Origin: Pseudomonas furukawaii
GTDB taxonomy: Bacteria; Pseudomonadota; Gammaproteobacteria; Pseudomonadales; Pseudomonadaceae
Length of the DNA stretch: 64,000 nt
Assembly (NCBI RefSeq): GCF_002355475.1
Contig: NZ_AP014862.1
Location: forward strand, 4,712,001 to 4,776,000
Reading direction: 5' to 3'
This document shows, piece by piece, positions 7,969-16,981 of this stretch. Under the pieces are notes generated by a model. That model saw only the letters and a list, made by a program, of their open reading frames with translations. It ran no database searches and was not told the DNA's origin. A program made the position numbers and the translations under genes. Positions within the stretch are counted from its first letter, which is position 1. Each line of letters begins with the position of its first letter.

Positions 7969-9216
7969 ATGCACCCGCTCAAGCCCGCCCTGCTGTCGCT
8001 GGCCGTTGCCGCTACCAGTCACGCCGCCCTGGCCGAAGAGGCTCCCAGCACGCTGTTCACCGAGGGCAAGCCCATCCTCGACGCCCGCTACCGCTACGAA
8101 CACGTCGACCAGGACAACAACCTGCGCCACGCCAACGCCCAGACCCTGCGTACCCGCGTCGGCTTCCAGAGCGGCAAGTGGTACGGCCTCTCGGGCCTGG
8201 TGGAGGTGGACAACGTCAGCCGCCTGGGCGACGCCGCCTACAACAGCAGCCGCAACGGCCAGACCGATTACGCCATGGTGGTCGACCCCGACGGCACGGA
8301 AGTCAACCAGGCCCTGCTGCGCTACGACCAGGCCTTCGGCAGCGCCGTGCTGGGGCGCCAGCGCATCAACCTGGACAACCAGCGCTTCGTCGGCGGTGTC
8401 GCCTGGCGCCAGAACGAGCAGACCTACGACGCCGCCCTCGGCCAGCTCAAGCCCCTCGACGGCCTGACCCTGACCTACGCCTACCTGGACAACATCAACA
8501 CCATCTTCGGCCCGGACAACGGCCGCTTCGACAACCGCACCAACCCGGCCAACATCGAAGGCCACAGCCACCTGTTCAACGCCCAGTACCAGGTCATGCC
8601 GGCACTCACGGTGACCGCCTACGGCTACCTGCTCGGCCTGGACAATATCGCCGTGACCGCCGCCTCCCCCCTGGGCAGCCTCTCCAGCGCCACTCGCGGG
8701 CTGCGCCTGAACGGTGCGCTGGGAGGCTTCAGCTATGCGCTGGAGTACGCCCGCCAGCAGGACTACGCCGACAACCCCCAGGACCTGGACAGCGAGTACT
8801 ACCTGGCGGAACTGGGCTATGTCCTCAAGGGCGTGCAGCTCAAGGGCGGCTACGAGGTGCTGGGGGGCGACAGCGGCCCGGGCAACCGTGCGTTCCAGAC
8901 GCCGCTGGCGACCAAGCACCTGTTCCAGGGCTGGGCCGACCAGTTCCTCACCACGCCGGCCGACGGCATCGAGGACGCCTACCTGGGCTTCACCGCGCCC
9001 CTGGCCGGCGGCAGCCTGCAGGCCTGGTACCACGACTTCGCCAGCGAGCGGGGCGGCGACCGCTACGGCGACGAGATCGACCTGTCCTATACCCGGCCGA
9101 TCCCCGGGGTGAAGGGCCTGGTCGGCATGCTCAAGTACGCGCACTACGACTCGGCTGACCGGACCCGTACCCTGGACACCGAGAAGTTCTGGGCGCAACT
9201 GCAGTACAGCTACTGA
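7969..9216 (+). CDS. Outer-membrane porin (alginate-export-like beta-barrel), probable nitrate-regulon porin
   Basis: The 415-residue protein starts with a Sec signal peptide ending near ALA-EE (residue 23). The mature part is rich in alternating aromatic/polar beta-strand segments and ends in LQYSY, with a C-terminal aromatic residue as needed for barrel assembly. The strand pattern resembles the alginate-export (AlgE-like) porin family common in Pseudomonas. Function is inferred from control: it has a sigma-54 promoter and a NasT-type leader like nrtABC, so it may carry nitrate, or another nitrogen source, across the outer membrane. The AGGAAG before ATG 7969 supports the start. Confidence 0.8.
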   Translation: MHPLKPALLSLAVAATSHAALAEEAPSTLFTEGKPILDARYRYEHVDQDNNLRHANAQTLRTRVGFQSGKWYGLSGLVEVDNVSRLGDAAYNSSRNGQTDYAMVVDPDGTEVNQALLRYDQAFGSAVLGRQRINLDNQRFVGGVAWRQNEQTYDAALGQLKPLDGLTLTYAYLDNINTIFGPDNGRFDNRTNPANIEGHSHLFNAQYQVMPALTVTAYGYLLGLDNIAVTAASPLGSLSSATRGLRLNGALGGFSYALEYARQQDYADNPQDLDSEYYLAELGYVLKGVQLKGGYEVLGGDSGPGNRAFQTPLATKHLFQGWADQFLTTPADGIEDAYLGFTAPLAGGSLQAWYHDFASERGGDRYGDEIDLSYTRPIPGVKGLVGMLKYAHYDSADRTRTLDTEKFWAQLQYSY

Positions 9217-9314
9217 GTGAACCCGGCCCGCAACGGGCCGGCCTCCGGCGCGGCGCCACGTCGCGCCCGGAGGACAGTTGCACGGAACGGAAAGGCGCGG
9301 ACGGGGAGCCGACC

Positions 9315-10448
9315 ATGAACGAGATCCACCCTCAAGAGAAGCACCGCCTCGGGCGGCTGTTCGAGCCGGGCATCGCCTTGCTGGCGGCCACCGGCGCCGG
9401 CCTCTGGCTGCCCCTGGGCCTGGCCCTCTGCGCGACCGCCAGCGCCAGCGACGGAGCGCAGCCGGTCGCCCTCGGGCTGCTGGCCTGCAGCCTCTACCTG
9501 GCCGTGGCCCTGAGGCTGCTGGAACAGCGGCAGCGGCACCTGGAAAGGTTCTGGCTCGATGAGCTGGCCCACCTGCTGGGCCGCTCGCCAGGTTGCGATC
9601 CGGCCACCCTGCTGGTGACCTGCGACCAGCAATTGCGCGCAGCCGAGCGGTTGCAGAGCGAGGTCCGGTTCTCCAGCCAGGCCCTCGAACAACTGGCGCA
9701 GACGGCCCATGTCCAGGGCTGCGAACAGAACCAGCGGGTCAACATGATCGCCGCCGCCAGCGAACAGATCGAACGCAGCCTCTCCGGCGTCGACGAACTG
9801 GCCGGCAACGCCCGCGTCGCCTTCGCCGCCGCCCTGGGCCAGGGCGAGGACGGCTGCCGCGCGGCGGAGAAGCTGGGCCAGGGCATGGGCGCCATTCACG
9901 ACAGCCTCGGCGATACGGCCGACGCCGTGAAACACCTGCTGCACAGCACGGCCCTGGTGGAGCAATCGGTGCAGGGCATCCAGAACCTGGCCAAGCAGAC
10001 CCAGTTGCTGGCCCTCAATGCCTCCATCGAAGCGGCCCGCGCCGGCGAACAGGGACGGGGCTTCGCCGTGGTGGCCGACGAGGTCCGGCGCATGGCCGGC
10101 GCCACCGATGAAACCACCCGCGGCATCACCGCCGCGGCCACGGCGATCGCGGCGGCGGTCGGCCAGGTGGAGCGCGAGGTCAGCCATCACCGCGAGTTGC
10201 TGGAGCAGGGCAGCGAAGAAAGCGGCCGGCTGGCGGAGAGCCTGGACCAGCTGGCGCGCAAGAGCCGGGACAACCTGCAGCGCTTCGGCAGCATGCAGCA
10301 GGCCCTGGGTGAACATCACCAGGCGAACCAGGCCCTGTGCGAGCAGCTGCAACAGATCAGCGACAGCCTGGAGACCCAGAGCGGCCAGACCCGCAGCCTG
10401 CACGACCTGACCCGCTACCTGTCCCGCCTCGCCGGGGAGGTGGCGTGA
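9315..10448 (+). CDS. Methyl-accepting chemotaxis-type signalling protein without a periplasmic ligand domain
   Basis: The 377-residue protein has two hydrophobic segments close together near the N-terminus (about residues 15-35 and 50-65), leaving almost no periplasmic loop. A cytoplasmic coiled coil follows with the MCP hairpin tip, [20 protein letters not shown], starting near residue 229. The tip is conserved, so it should contact CheA/CheW. There is no PAS or HAMP domain that I can see. Input may come through the gene downstream, whose start codon overlaps this stop by one base. The location beside the nitrate genes is suggestive but not proof of a nitrogen signal. Confidence 0.8.
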   Translation: MNEIHPQEKHRLGRLFEPGIALLAATGAGLWLPLGLALCATASASDGAQPVALGLLACSLYLAVALRLLEQRQRHLERFWLDELAHLLGRSPGCDPATLLVTCDQQLRAAERLQSEVRFSSQALEQLAQTAHVQGCEQNQRVNMIAAASEQIERSLSGVDELAGNARVAFAAALGQGEDGCRAAEKLGQGMGAIHDSLGDTADAVKHLLHSTALVEQSVQGIQNLAKQTQLLALNASIEAARAGEQGRGFAVVADEVRRMAGATDETTRGITAAATAIAAAVGQVEREVSHHRELLEQGSEESGRLAESLDQLARKSRDNLQRFGSMQQALGEHHQANQALCEQLQQISDSLETQSGQTRSLHDLTRYLSRLAGEVA

Positions 10449-11119
10449 TGTTCCTGTCGCTCTCGCTGATCGTCGCCGGGCTCCTGGCCGCCTGCACGCT
10501 CGCCTGGGGCCTCACCCGGCGCCGGCGGCAGCGCCTGCTGCGGACCCTGGGCCAGGAGCTGCTGCTGGGACTCGAACTGATGCAGGGCGTCCAGCGCCAC
10601 CGTGCCCTGGGCGGCCAGGACGGGCCGGGGGCGGCGCAGGACCGCCGGCAGTTGGCCGAGCGCCTGGCCCCGGCCTGGCAGGCCTGGCCGGAGGCCAGCC
10701 ACCTGAGGATCTGGACGAGCCTGCGGCAATCCCCGGCGGACTTCGACGGCCACTGCCGCCTCGTGGAAAACCTGCTGGCCCGCATCCGCTTCCTGGAGCT
10801 GCATCTGTGCCGGTTGCGGCTGCGCGCGCCCGCCATCGCCGATCGCGGCTGGCAGGTGGAAGACCTGGGCCGCCTGCGTGGCCTGTCGATCCGCGCCGCC
10901 GCGCGGCAGGAGTGCCCACTGGAACTGCGCATCCAGCTGCAGTACCTGCACGACCGCTTGCTCGAAGGCGCCGATGGCGAACTGCGCGACGCCCTGGGGC
11001 GACTGGCGCCCGACCTCTTCAGCACGCGCGGCCTGAGCGTCCCGCCCGAGCAGCTCTACGCGCTGTTCACCCCCCTGATCGACCAGCGCATCGAAGCCTT
11101 GCGCAGCAGCCTGGGCTGA
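10448..11119 (+). CDS. Membrane-anchored helical protein of unknown function, coupled to the MCP gene
   Basis: The 223-residue protein has one N-terminal transmembrane segment (about residues 3-22), then RRRRQR, then an almost wholly helical domain rich in Leu, Arg and Gln. The segment LMQGVQRHRALGG is faintly reminiscent of the first helix of NIT (nitrate/nitrite sensing) domains, but I cannot establish homology. Its ATG (10448) overlaps the TGA of the upstream MCP, implying translational coupling and probably a joint complex. It could be the sensory partner of that MCP. The family is not recognised with certainty. Confidence 0.7.
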   Translation: MFLSLSLIVAGLLAACTLAWGLTRRRRQRLLRTLGQELLLGLELMQGVQRHRALGGQDGPGAAQDRRQLAERLAPAWQAWPEASHLRIWTSLRQSPADFDGHCRLVENLLARIRFLELHLCRLRLRAPAIADRGWQVEDLGRLRGLSIRAAARQECPLELRIQLQYLHDRLLEGADGELRDALGRLAPDLFSTRGLSVPPEQLYALFTPLIDQRIEALRSSLG

Positions 11120-11232
11120 GCGAGGACGGGCCGGGCGGCGGCATTCCGGAAGCGCCCGACGGGCCCCCGGTTCGCGGATTGACCGGCACCGGGCTAGGCT
11201 CAGGCCATCGTTCAAGCAGGGGGACAAGCACA

Positions 11233-12504
11233 ATGCGATCCAGCCTCGCCTCCGGCGTGAGACGCCGGGAAATCTGGGCCTGGGCGATGTTCGACTTCGC
11301 CAATTCCGGCTACACCACCGTCATCATCACCGCCGTCTTCAACGCCTACTTCGTGGCCGTGGTGGCCGAGGGCAAGCCCTGGGGCACCCTGGCCTGGACC
11401 AGCACCCTCGCGGTCTCCTACGCCCTGGTCATCCTCACTGCGCCGCTGATCGGCGCCTATGCCGACGCCACCGCCCGCAAGAAGCGCCTGCTGCTGTTCA
11501 GCACCCTCGGCTGCGTCGCCTGCACCGCCGCCCTGGCGCTGGCCGGCCCCGGCGCCCTGGCGCTGACGGTGCTGTTCCTGGTGCTGTCGAACTTCTGCTT
11601 CGGCACCGGGGAGAACCTGATCGCCGCCTTCCTCCCGGAACTGGCGCGGGACGATGCCCTGGGGCGGGTGTCCGGCTGGGGCTGGGGGCTGGGCTACATC
11701 GGCGGCCTGGTGAGCCTGGGGGCCTGCCTGGCCTATGTCAGCTGGGCCCAGGCCCAGGGCCAGACGGCGGCGCAGTTCGTGCCGGTGTGCGTCCTCATCA
11801 CCGCCCTGCTCTTCGCCATCGCCAGCACCCCCACCTTCCTCCTCCTCAAGGAACGCAGCCAACCCCAGCCCGCCAGCGAACAGGGAGCTTGGGCACGCTT
11901 CAGCCGCACGCTGCGGGACGCCGGCCGCTACCGCGACCTGATGCGCTTCCTCGCCTGCACCGTCTGCTACCAGGCGGGCATCGCCGCGGTGATCAGCCTG
12001 GCGGCCATCTACGCCGACCAGGTGATGGGATTCAGCACCCAGGACACCCTGATGCTGATCTTCATCGTCAACATCACCGCCTCCCTCGGCGCGGTGGCCT
12101 TCGGCTGGCTGCAGGACCGCATCGGCCACCGCCCCACCCTGGCCCTGACCCTGCTGGGGTGGTTGGCCATGGTGGGGATGATCTGGCTTGCCAGCGGCCC
12201 GGCGCTGTTCTGGGCTGCGGCCAACATCGCCGGCCTGTGCATGGGCGCGAGCCAGTCGGCGGGCCGCGCCATCGTCGGCCTGCTGGCACCGCCCACGCGG
12301 CTGGGAGAATTCTTCGGCCTCTGGGGCCAGGCGGTGAAGCTCTCGGCCATCCTCGGCCCCATGACCTACGGCCTGGCCAACTGGCTCTCCGGGGGCGACC
12401 ACCGCCTGGCGATGCTGATCACCGGCAGCTACTTCGTGCTGGGCCTGCTGCTGCTCGCCAGCGTGCGCCTGGAGCGCGGCCGGCGCGCGGCGCTGGCGTC
12501 GTAG
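11233..12504 (+). CDS. MFS transporter, UMF1 (Atg22-like) family
   Basis: The 423-residue protein has about twelve hydrophobic segments and opens with REIWAWAMFDFANSGYTTVI, the signature start of the UMF1/Atg22-like MFS branch. The loop DATARKKRLLL after TM2 is the usual basic MFS motif. Substrates of bacterial UMF1 proteins are largely unknown; yeast Atg22 exports amino acids from the vacuole. Length is normal. The ATG at 11233 follows AGGGGGAC. It is followed by a repeat-rich gap, so it is probably monocistronic. Confidence 0.85.
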   Translation: MRSSLASGVRRREIWAWAMFDFANSGYTTVIITAVFNAYFVAVVAEGKPWGTLAWTSTLAVSYALVILTAPLIGAYADATARKKRLLLFSTLGCVACTAALALAGPGALALTVLFLVLSNFCFGTGENLIAAFLPELARDDALGRVSGWGWGLGYIGGLVSLGACLAYVSWAQAQGQTAAQFVPVCVLITALLFAIASTPTFLLLKERSQPQPASEQGAWARFSRTLRDAGRYRDLMRFLACTVCYQAGIAAVISLAAIYADQVMGFSTQDTLMLIFIVNITASLGAVAFGWLQDRIGHRPTLALTLLGWLAMVGMIWLASGPALFWAAANIAGLCMGASQSAGRAIVGLLAPPTRLGEFFGLWGQAVKLSAILGPMTYGLANWLSGGDHRLAMLITGSYFVLGLLLLASVRLERGRRAALAS

Positions 12505-12700
12505 GAGCCGGCTTGCCGGCGAATGCCGTGGGGCACGCCTCACCGACCCACCGGCGAGGTCCGCTGCGGGCACGTCGATGGGTTTCGCTGCGCTCTACGC
12601 CATCCTACGGATGCGCGGTGCGGCGTCCGGCTTTCGTAGGAGCCGGCTTGCCGGCGAATCGTGCGGGGCCTTTCGCGAGCTCGCTCCTACAGGACCCGGC
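12503..12700. repeat. Composite repeat cluster: REPs plus one 107-bp-type unit in reverse orientation
   Basis: REP copies (GTAGGAGCCGGCTTGCCGGC) start at about 12503 and 12636. Between them (12534-12607) lies a single reverse-orientation copy of the unit that forms the tandem array at 14060-14998. An inverted REP (GCGAGCTCGCTCCTAC) ends the cluster near 12690. The DUF4010 gene therefore has related repeats on both sides, in opposite orientation. Confidence 0.8.
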
Positions 12701-12768
12701 TCGCCGACGAAAGGAATGCCGCCCGGGCAGGGTCTAGACTGCTTCCATCCCCCTCGAAAGGAAGCCCC

Positions 12769-14025
12769 ATGCCCGACGCCACGGAGGTCCTGCTCGACTT
12801 CGCCAGCGCCCTGGCCGCTGGCCTGCTGATCGGCGCCGAGCGCGGTTGGCGAGACCGCAACAAGGAAGCCCTGCGGCTGGTGGCCGGCATCCGCTCCTTC
12901 GGCCTCACCGCCCTGCTCGGCGGGATGGCGGCCTTCCTCGGCGAACAGTTCGGCATCGCCGTCTGGGTGACGATCTTCGCCTGCTTCGCGGTGCTGGTGA
13001 TCGCCTCCTACTTCGGCGAGCTGGTCTATGTCGGCGACCTGGGCCTCTCCAGCGAACTGGCCCTGCTGCTCACCTTCCTCCTCGGCAGCCTGGCGGTGGC
13101 CGGCTACCACGTGCTGTCCGCCGCCGGCGCGGTGGTGGTCGCCCTGCTGCTGAGCCTCAAGGACCCCCTGCACCATGCCCTGGAGCGCCTCAGCGAGGAG
13201 GAGCTGCTGGCGACGCTGAAACTGCTGTTCATCTCGGTGGTGTTGCTGCCGATCCTGCCGGACAGGGGCTTCGGTCCCTGGGACCTGTTCAACCCCTACG
13301 CCACCTGGTGGATGGTGGTGCTGATCGCCGGCCTGGGTTTTGCCGCCTACTTCGCCATCCGCCTGGTAGGCACCCAGCGCGGCCTGCTGCTGACGGCGCT
13401 GCTGGGCGGAACGGTTTCCTCCACCGCCATGACCATCACCCTCTCCCACCTGGCCGAGCACCGGGCCCTGCGCCCGCTGCTGGCCGCGGGGCTGCTGGCG
13501 ACCTCGGCGCTGATGTTCCCCCGGGTGCTGCTGGAGGTGGGCCTGGTGAACCCGGGCCTGTTGCCGCACCTGTCCGTGCCCCTGGGTATCGCTGGCCTGA
13601 CCTACGCGGCGGGTGCCCTGTTCTTCTGGCGCCTGGCGGCCAAGGATGAATCGCCCAACGCCGAACCACCGCTGAAGAACCCCTTCGAGCTGGGGCCGGC
13701 GCTGCGTTTCGCGGTGATGCTGGCGGTGATCCTGTTCCTGGTGGAGGCGGCGCGGCGGTACCTGGGGGATATCGGCGTCTACCTGGTCGCGCTGCTCTCG
13801 GGCCTGACCGACGTGGACGCCATCACCCTCTCCCTGTCCCGGGGCGCCAACCGCGGGCTGGATACCGAGGTGGCGGTGCGCGGCATCTTCCTCGCCGTGC
13901 TGAGCAATAGCCTGGTGAAGGCCGGGCTGATCGCGGTGATCGGCGGCAAGGGGCTGGCGCTGCATACCTTCCCCTTCATCGCCGGTGGCCTGCTGGCGGG
14001 TGCCGCCGTGCTGCTGATGTTCTGA
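12769..14025 (+). CDS. MgtC/SapB N-terminal domain plus DUF4010 inner-membrane protein
   Basis: The 418-residue protein starts with an MgtC-like domain (LLIGAERGWRDR near residue 20, then RSFGLTALLGG near residue 43). It continues into a DUF4010 region with about eight further hydrophobic segments, including SLSRGANRGLDTEVAVRG. Function of this family is not established; MgtC proteins act in magnesium stress and ATPase regulation. RBS AAAGGAAG precedes ATG 12769. The gene stands alone, bracketed by repeat clusters. About a dozen membrane spans suggest a transporter-like protein rather than a stand-alone regulator. Confidence 0.85.
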   Translation: MPDATEVLLDFASALAAGLLIGAERGWRDRNKEALRLVAGIRSFGLTALLGGMAAFLGEQFGIAVWVTIFACFAVLVIASYFGELVYVGDLGLSSELALLLTFLLGSLAVAGYHVLSAAGAVVVALLLSLKDPLHHALERLSEEELLATLKLLFISVVLLPILPDRGFGPWDLFNPYATWWMVVLIAGLGFAAYFAIRLVGTQRGLLLTALLGGTVSSTAMTITLSHLAEHRALRPLLAAGLLATSALMFPRVLLEVGLVNPGLLPHLSVPLGIAGLTYAAGALFFWRLAAKDESPNAEPPLKNPFELGPALRFAVMLAVILFLVEAARRYLGDIGVYLVALLSGLTDVDAITLSLSRGANRGLDTEVAVRGIFLAVLSNSLVKAGLIAVIGGKGLALHTFPFIAGGLLAGAAVLLMF

Positions 14026-14059
14026 GCCTCGGCGCGCGGGCGCGCGCCGGCGCCCACCC

Positions 14060-14998
14060 GTAGGATGGCGTAGAGCGCAGCGAAACCCATCAACGTGCCC
14101 GCAACGGACCTCGCCGGTGGGTCGGTGAAACGTGACCCACCCTACAAGCGTGCCGGCGAGCGGCCCGTAGGATGGCGTAGAGCGCAGCGAAACCCATCGA
14201 CGTGCCCGCAGCGGACCTCGCCGGTGGGTCGGTGGAGCGTGACCCACCCTACAAGCGTGCCGGCGAGCGGCCCGTAGGATGGCGTGGAGCGCAGCGAACC
14301 CCATCGACGTGCCCGCATCGGACCTCGCCGGTGGGTCGGTGAAGCGTGCCCCACCCTTGCAAGCGTGCCGGCGAGCGGCCCGTAGGATGGCGTAGAGCGC
14401 AGCGAAACCCATCGCCGTGCCCGAACCGGACCTCGCCGGTGGGTCGGTGGAGCGTGACCCACCCTACAAGCGTGCCGGCGAGCGGCCCGTAGGATGGCGT
14501 GGAGCGCAGCGAAACCCATCGACGTGCCCGCAGCGGACCTCGCCGGTGGGTCGGTGGAGCGTGACCCACCCTACAAGCGTGCCGGCGAGCAGACCGTAGG
14601 ATGGCGTAGAGCGCAGCGAAACCCATCGACGTGACCGCACCCGACCCCGCCGGTGGGTCGGTGGAGCGTGACCCACCCTACAAGCGTGCCGGCGAGCGGT
14701 TCGTAGGATGGCGTAGAGCGCAGCGAAACCCATCAACGTGCCCGCAGCGGACCTCGCCGGTGGGTCGGTGGAGCGTGACTCACCCTACAAGCGTGCCGGC
14801 GAGCAGACCGTAGGATGGCGTAGAGCGCAGCGAAACCCATCGACGTGCCCGAACCGGACCTCGCCGGTGGGTCGGTGGAGCGTGACCCACCCTACAAGCG
14901 TGCCGGCGAGCGGTTCGTAGGATGGCGTAGAGCGCAGCGAAACCCATCAACGTGCCCGCAGCGGACCCCGCCGGTGGGTCGGTGGAGCGTGACCCACG
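14060..14998. repeat. Tandem array of nine ~107-bp units, each with two imperfect palindromes
   Basis: Units begin with GTAGGATGGCGT at 14060, 14167, 14274, 14382, 14489, 14596, 14703, 14810 and 14917. The period is 107 bp, with one 108-bp unit. Each unit contains one palindrome running from GATGG to CCATC and a second running from GTGGGTCGG to GTGACCCAC. Units differ at a few positions (for example GCAGCGGAC versus GAACCGGAC). The last unit is truncated and runs into a REP. Open frames across the array are repeat artefacts. It fills most of the 1,024 bp between the DUF4010 gene and rmuC. Confidence 0.92.
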
Positions 14999-15028
14999 CC
15001 ATTCGCCGGCAAGCCGGCTCCTACGAAA
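14999..15028 (-). repeat. REP element at the end of the 107-bp array
   Basis: ATTCGCCGGCAAGCCGGCTC followed by CTACGAAAG is the inverted form of the REP found at 12503 and 12636. It caps the array 21 bp from the rmuC stop codon, so it may also serve as a transcript end for rmuC. Confidence 0.8.
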
Positions 15029-15049
15029 GCAGGCAGGTGGGCCGCGCGA

Positions 15050-16528
15050 TCAGTCTTCCAGCGACTCGTCCAGCAGCGGCAGGCCGGCGGCGCGTTCCAG
15101 CAGGTCGTTGGGCAGGCTCTTGCTGGCGCGGGCACCGAGCAGCTTGAGGTTCTCCACCCGGCCGATCAGGTTGCCGCGACCCTCCACCAGCTTGTTGCGG
15201 GCGTTGGCGTAGGCCTTGTCCAGCTGCTGCAGGCGACTGCCCACCTCGTCCAGGTCCTGGACGAAGGCCACGAACTTGTCGTACAGCGCCCCGGCGCGCT
15301 CGGCGATCTCCCGGGCGTTCTGGTTCTGCCGTTCCTGGCGCCAGAGGCTGTCGATCACCCGCAGGGTGGCCAGCAGCGTGGTGGGGCTGACGATCACGAT
15401 GTGTTGCTCGAAGGCCTCCTGGAACAAACCCGGGTCGGCCTGCAGGGCGGCGGCGAAGGCGGCTTCGATGGGCACGAAGAGCAGCACGAAATCCAGGCTG
15501 TGGAGCCCTTCCAGGCGCTGGTAGTCCTTGACCGACAAACCCTTCAGGTGACTGCGCAGGGACAGCACGTGCTGCTTCAGCGCCTGGCTGCGGGTCGCCT
15601 CGTCCTCGGCGGCGACCAGCGCCTGGTAGGCGGTGAGGCTGACCTTGGCGTCCACCACCACCTGGCGGTCTCCCGGCAACCGCACCAGCACGTCGGGCTG
15701 AAAGCGCTCGCCCTCGGCACTCTTCAGGCTGACCTGGGTCTGGTACTCGCGGCCCTTCTCCAGGCCGGCGTGCTCCAGCACCCGCTCCAGCACCAGCTCG
15801 CCCCAGTTGCCCTGGGTCTTCTGCCCCTTGAGGGCGCGCGTGAGCTGGGTGGCTTCGTCGCCCAGACGCTGGTTGAGCTGTTGCAGGCGTTCCAGTTCCT
15901 TGCCCAGGGAGAAGCGTTCGCGGGCTTCCTGCTGGTAGCTCTCCTCCACCCGCTTCTCGAAAGCCTGGATGCGCTCCTTGAGCGGGTCGAGCAACTGGCC
16001 CAGGCGCTGCTGGCTGTTCTCGGCGAAGCGCTGCTCGCGCTCATCGAAGATCTTCCCCGCCAGTTCGGCGAACTGGGCACGGAGGTCGTCGCGGGCCGCC
16101 TGCAGGTCGGCAAGGCGCTGCTCGTGTGCCTCGCGCTGTTCCCGCAGCTCGGCTTCCAGTCCGGCGCGGTCGGCGTCCAGCCGGCGCAGCTCGGCGTCCT
16201 TGCGCTCCCGCTCCTGGTTCCAGGCCAGCAGGGCCTCGCGGGCGCTCTGGCGCTCAACGCCCAGCAGCTCGGCCTCCCGTCCCAGGGCGGCGAGCTCCGC
16301 CTGCTGGGCGGCATTCATCTGGCTGAGTTCGCGCGCTTCCTCGCGACTGTCCTCCAGTTGCACGGCGAGCCCGTCCTGGGCCAGCTGGGCGTTGGCCAGG
16401 CGTTCTTCGAGCAGGGTGCGTTCGGTCTGCAGGGCGCCGATCCGGCGTTGTAGTTGCCAGGCGACGCCCAGCAGGGGAATGGCGCCGGCCAGGAGGCCAG
16501 CCAGAAGCGTGGGGATATCGAAAGGCAT
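15050..16528 (-). CDS. rmuC: RmuC-family DNA recombination protein
   Basis: The 492-residue protein has an N-terminal membrane anchor (about residues 8-25), a long Gln/Glu/Arg-rich coiled coil (about 25-220) and the RmuC domain with GNWGELVLERVLEHAGL, VVVDAKVSLTAY and VFVPIEAAF-like segments. RmuC is thought to limit inversions at short inverted repeats and to act as a nuclease-like protein. The DAKVSL segment resembles the active-site strand of the restriction-endonuclease fold. Length is normal. It is transcribed leftward, ending 20 bp before the repeat array, whose inverted repeats are the kind of sequence RmuC is reported to act on. Confidence 0.92.
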   Translation of the reverse strand: MPFDIPTLLAGLLAGAIPLLGVAWQLQRRIGALQTERTLLEERLANAQLAQDGLAVQLEDSREEARELSQMNAAQQAELAALGREAELLGVERQSAREALLAWNQERERKDAELRRLDADRAGLEAELREQREAHEQRLADLQAARDDLRAQFAELAGKIFDEREQRFAENSQQRLGQLLDPLKERIQAFEKRVEESYQQEARERFSLGKELERLQQLNQRLGDEATQLTRALKGQKTQGNWGELVLERVLEHAGLEKGREYQTQVSLKSAEGERFQPDVLVRLPGDRQVVVDAKVSLTAYQALVAAEDEATRSQALKQHVLSLRSHLKGLSVKDYQRLEGLHSLDFVLLFVPIEAAFAAALQADPGLFQEAFEQHIVIVSPTTLLATLRVIDSLWRQERQNQNAREIAERAGALYDKFVAFVQDLDEVGSRLQQLDKAYANARNKLVEGRGNLIGRVENLKLLGARASKSLPNDLLERAAGLPLLDESLED

Positions 16529-16579
16529 GAGCGGCTCCGCGCTGGAATGCCGGGAGTATACCCAGCCTCGAAGCCGTGA

Positions 16580-16981
16580 TCAGGCGTGCGGCGCGAGCCG
16601 GCTGAGCAGTCGGGCGGCCTCGTGGGAACCCTGGGCGGCGGCCAGCTCCAGCCAGTGGCGGGCCTGCTCCGGTTCATGGTGGCGCGGCAGGCTGTACAGG
16701 CGCCCGAGTTCCAGTTGGGCACGGCGGTCGCCAGCGCGGGCGGCCTGTCGCAGCAGGTCCAGGCCGATACGGCGATCCCGGGGGTTGCCGCAGTCCCGGC
16801 ACAGCATCTGGCCCAGGCGGCTCTGTGCCTCCACCTCGCCATCCAGGGCCGGCTGCTTGAGCAGGTTGCCGGCCAGGCGCTTGACGCTGTTGGCCTGGCC
16901 CAGGCGCGGGCTGTCCAGCAGCCAGAGGGCGACACGGGTGGGCAAGGTGGACGAGGTGGCGGCGGGGACGCGGTACTTCAT
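16580..16981 (-). CDS. Small Sel1/TPR-repeat protein
   Basis: The 133-residue protein carries about two to three Sel1-like repeats: AQSRLGQMLCRDCGNPRDRR, DRRAQLELGRLYSLPRH and the final AAAQGSHEAARLLSRL. Such repeats mediate protein contacts. The start at 16981 (MKYRVPA) was preferred because the upstream open frame has no coding look; AAGGGG-like bases precede it poorly. No signal peptide is evident. It lies 51 bp upstream of rmuC on the same strand, so the two may be cotranscribed. No specific function can be given. Confidence 0.75.
   Translation of the reverse strand: MKYRVPAATSSTLPTRVALWLLDSPRLGQANSVKRLAGNLLKQPALDGEVEAQSRLGQMLCRDCGNPRDRRIGLDLLRQAARAGDRRAQLELGRLYSLPRHHEPEQARHWLELAAAQGSHEAARLLSRLAPHA

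Noticed and set aside
14095-14920. Small proteins of 60 to 125 residues encoded by the repeat array
   Set aside because: The frames exist only because the repeats lack stops in some phases. The 107-bp period shifts frame each unit, and there are no start signals.
14060-14998. CRISPR array
   Set aside because: The 107-bp units repeat without unique spacers, each unit has two palindromes, and no cas genes are present. It is a tandem repeat array.
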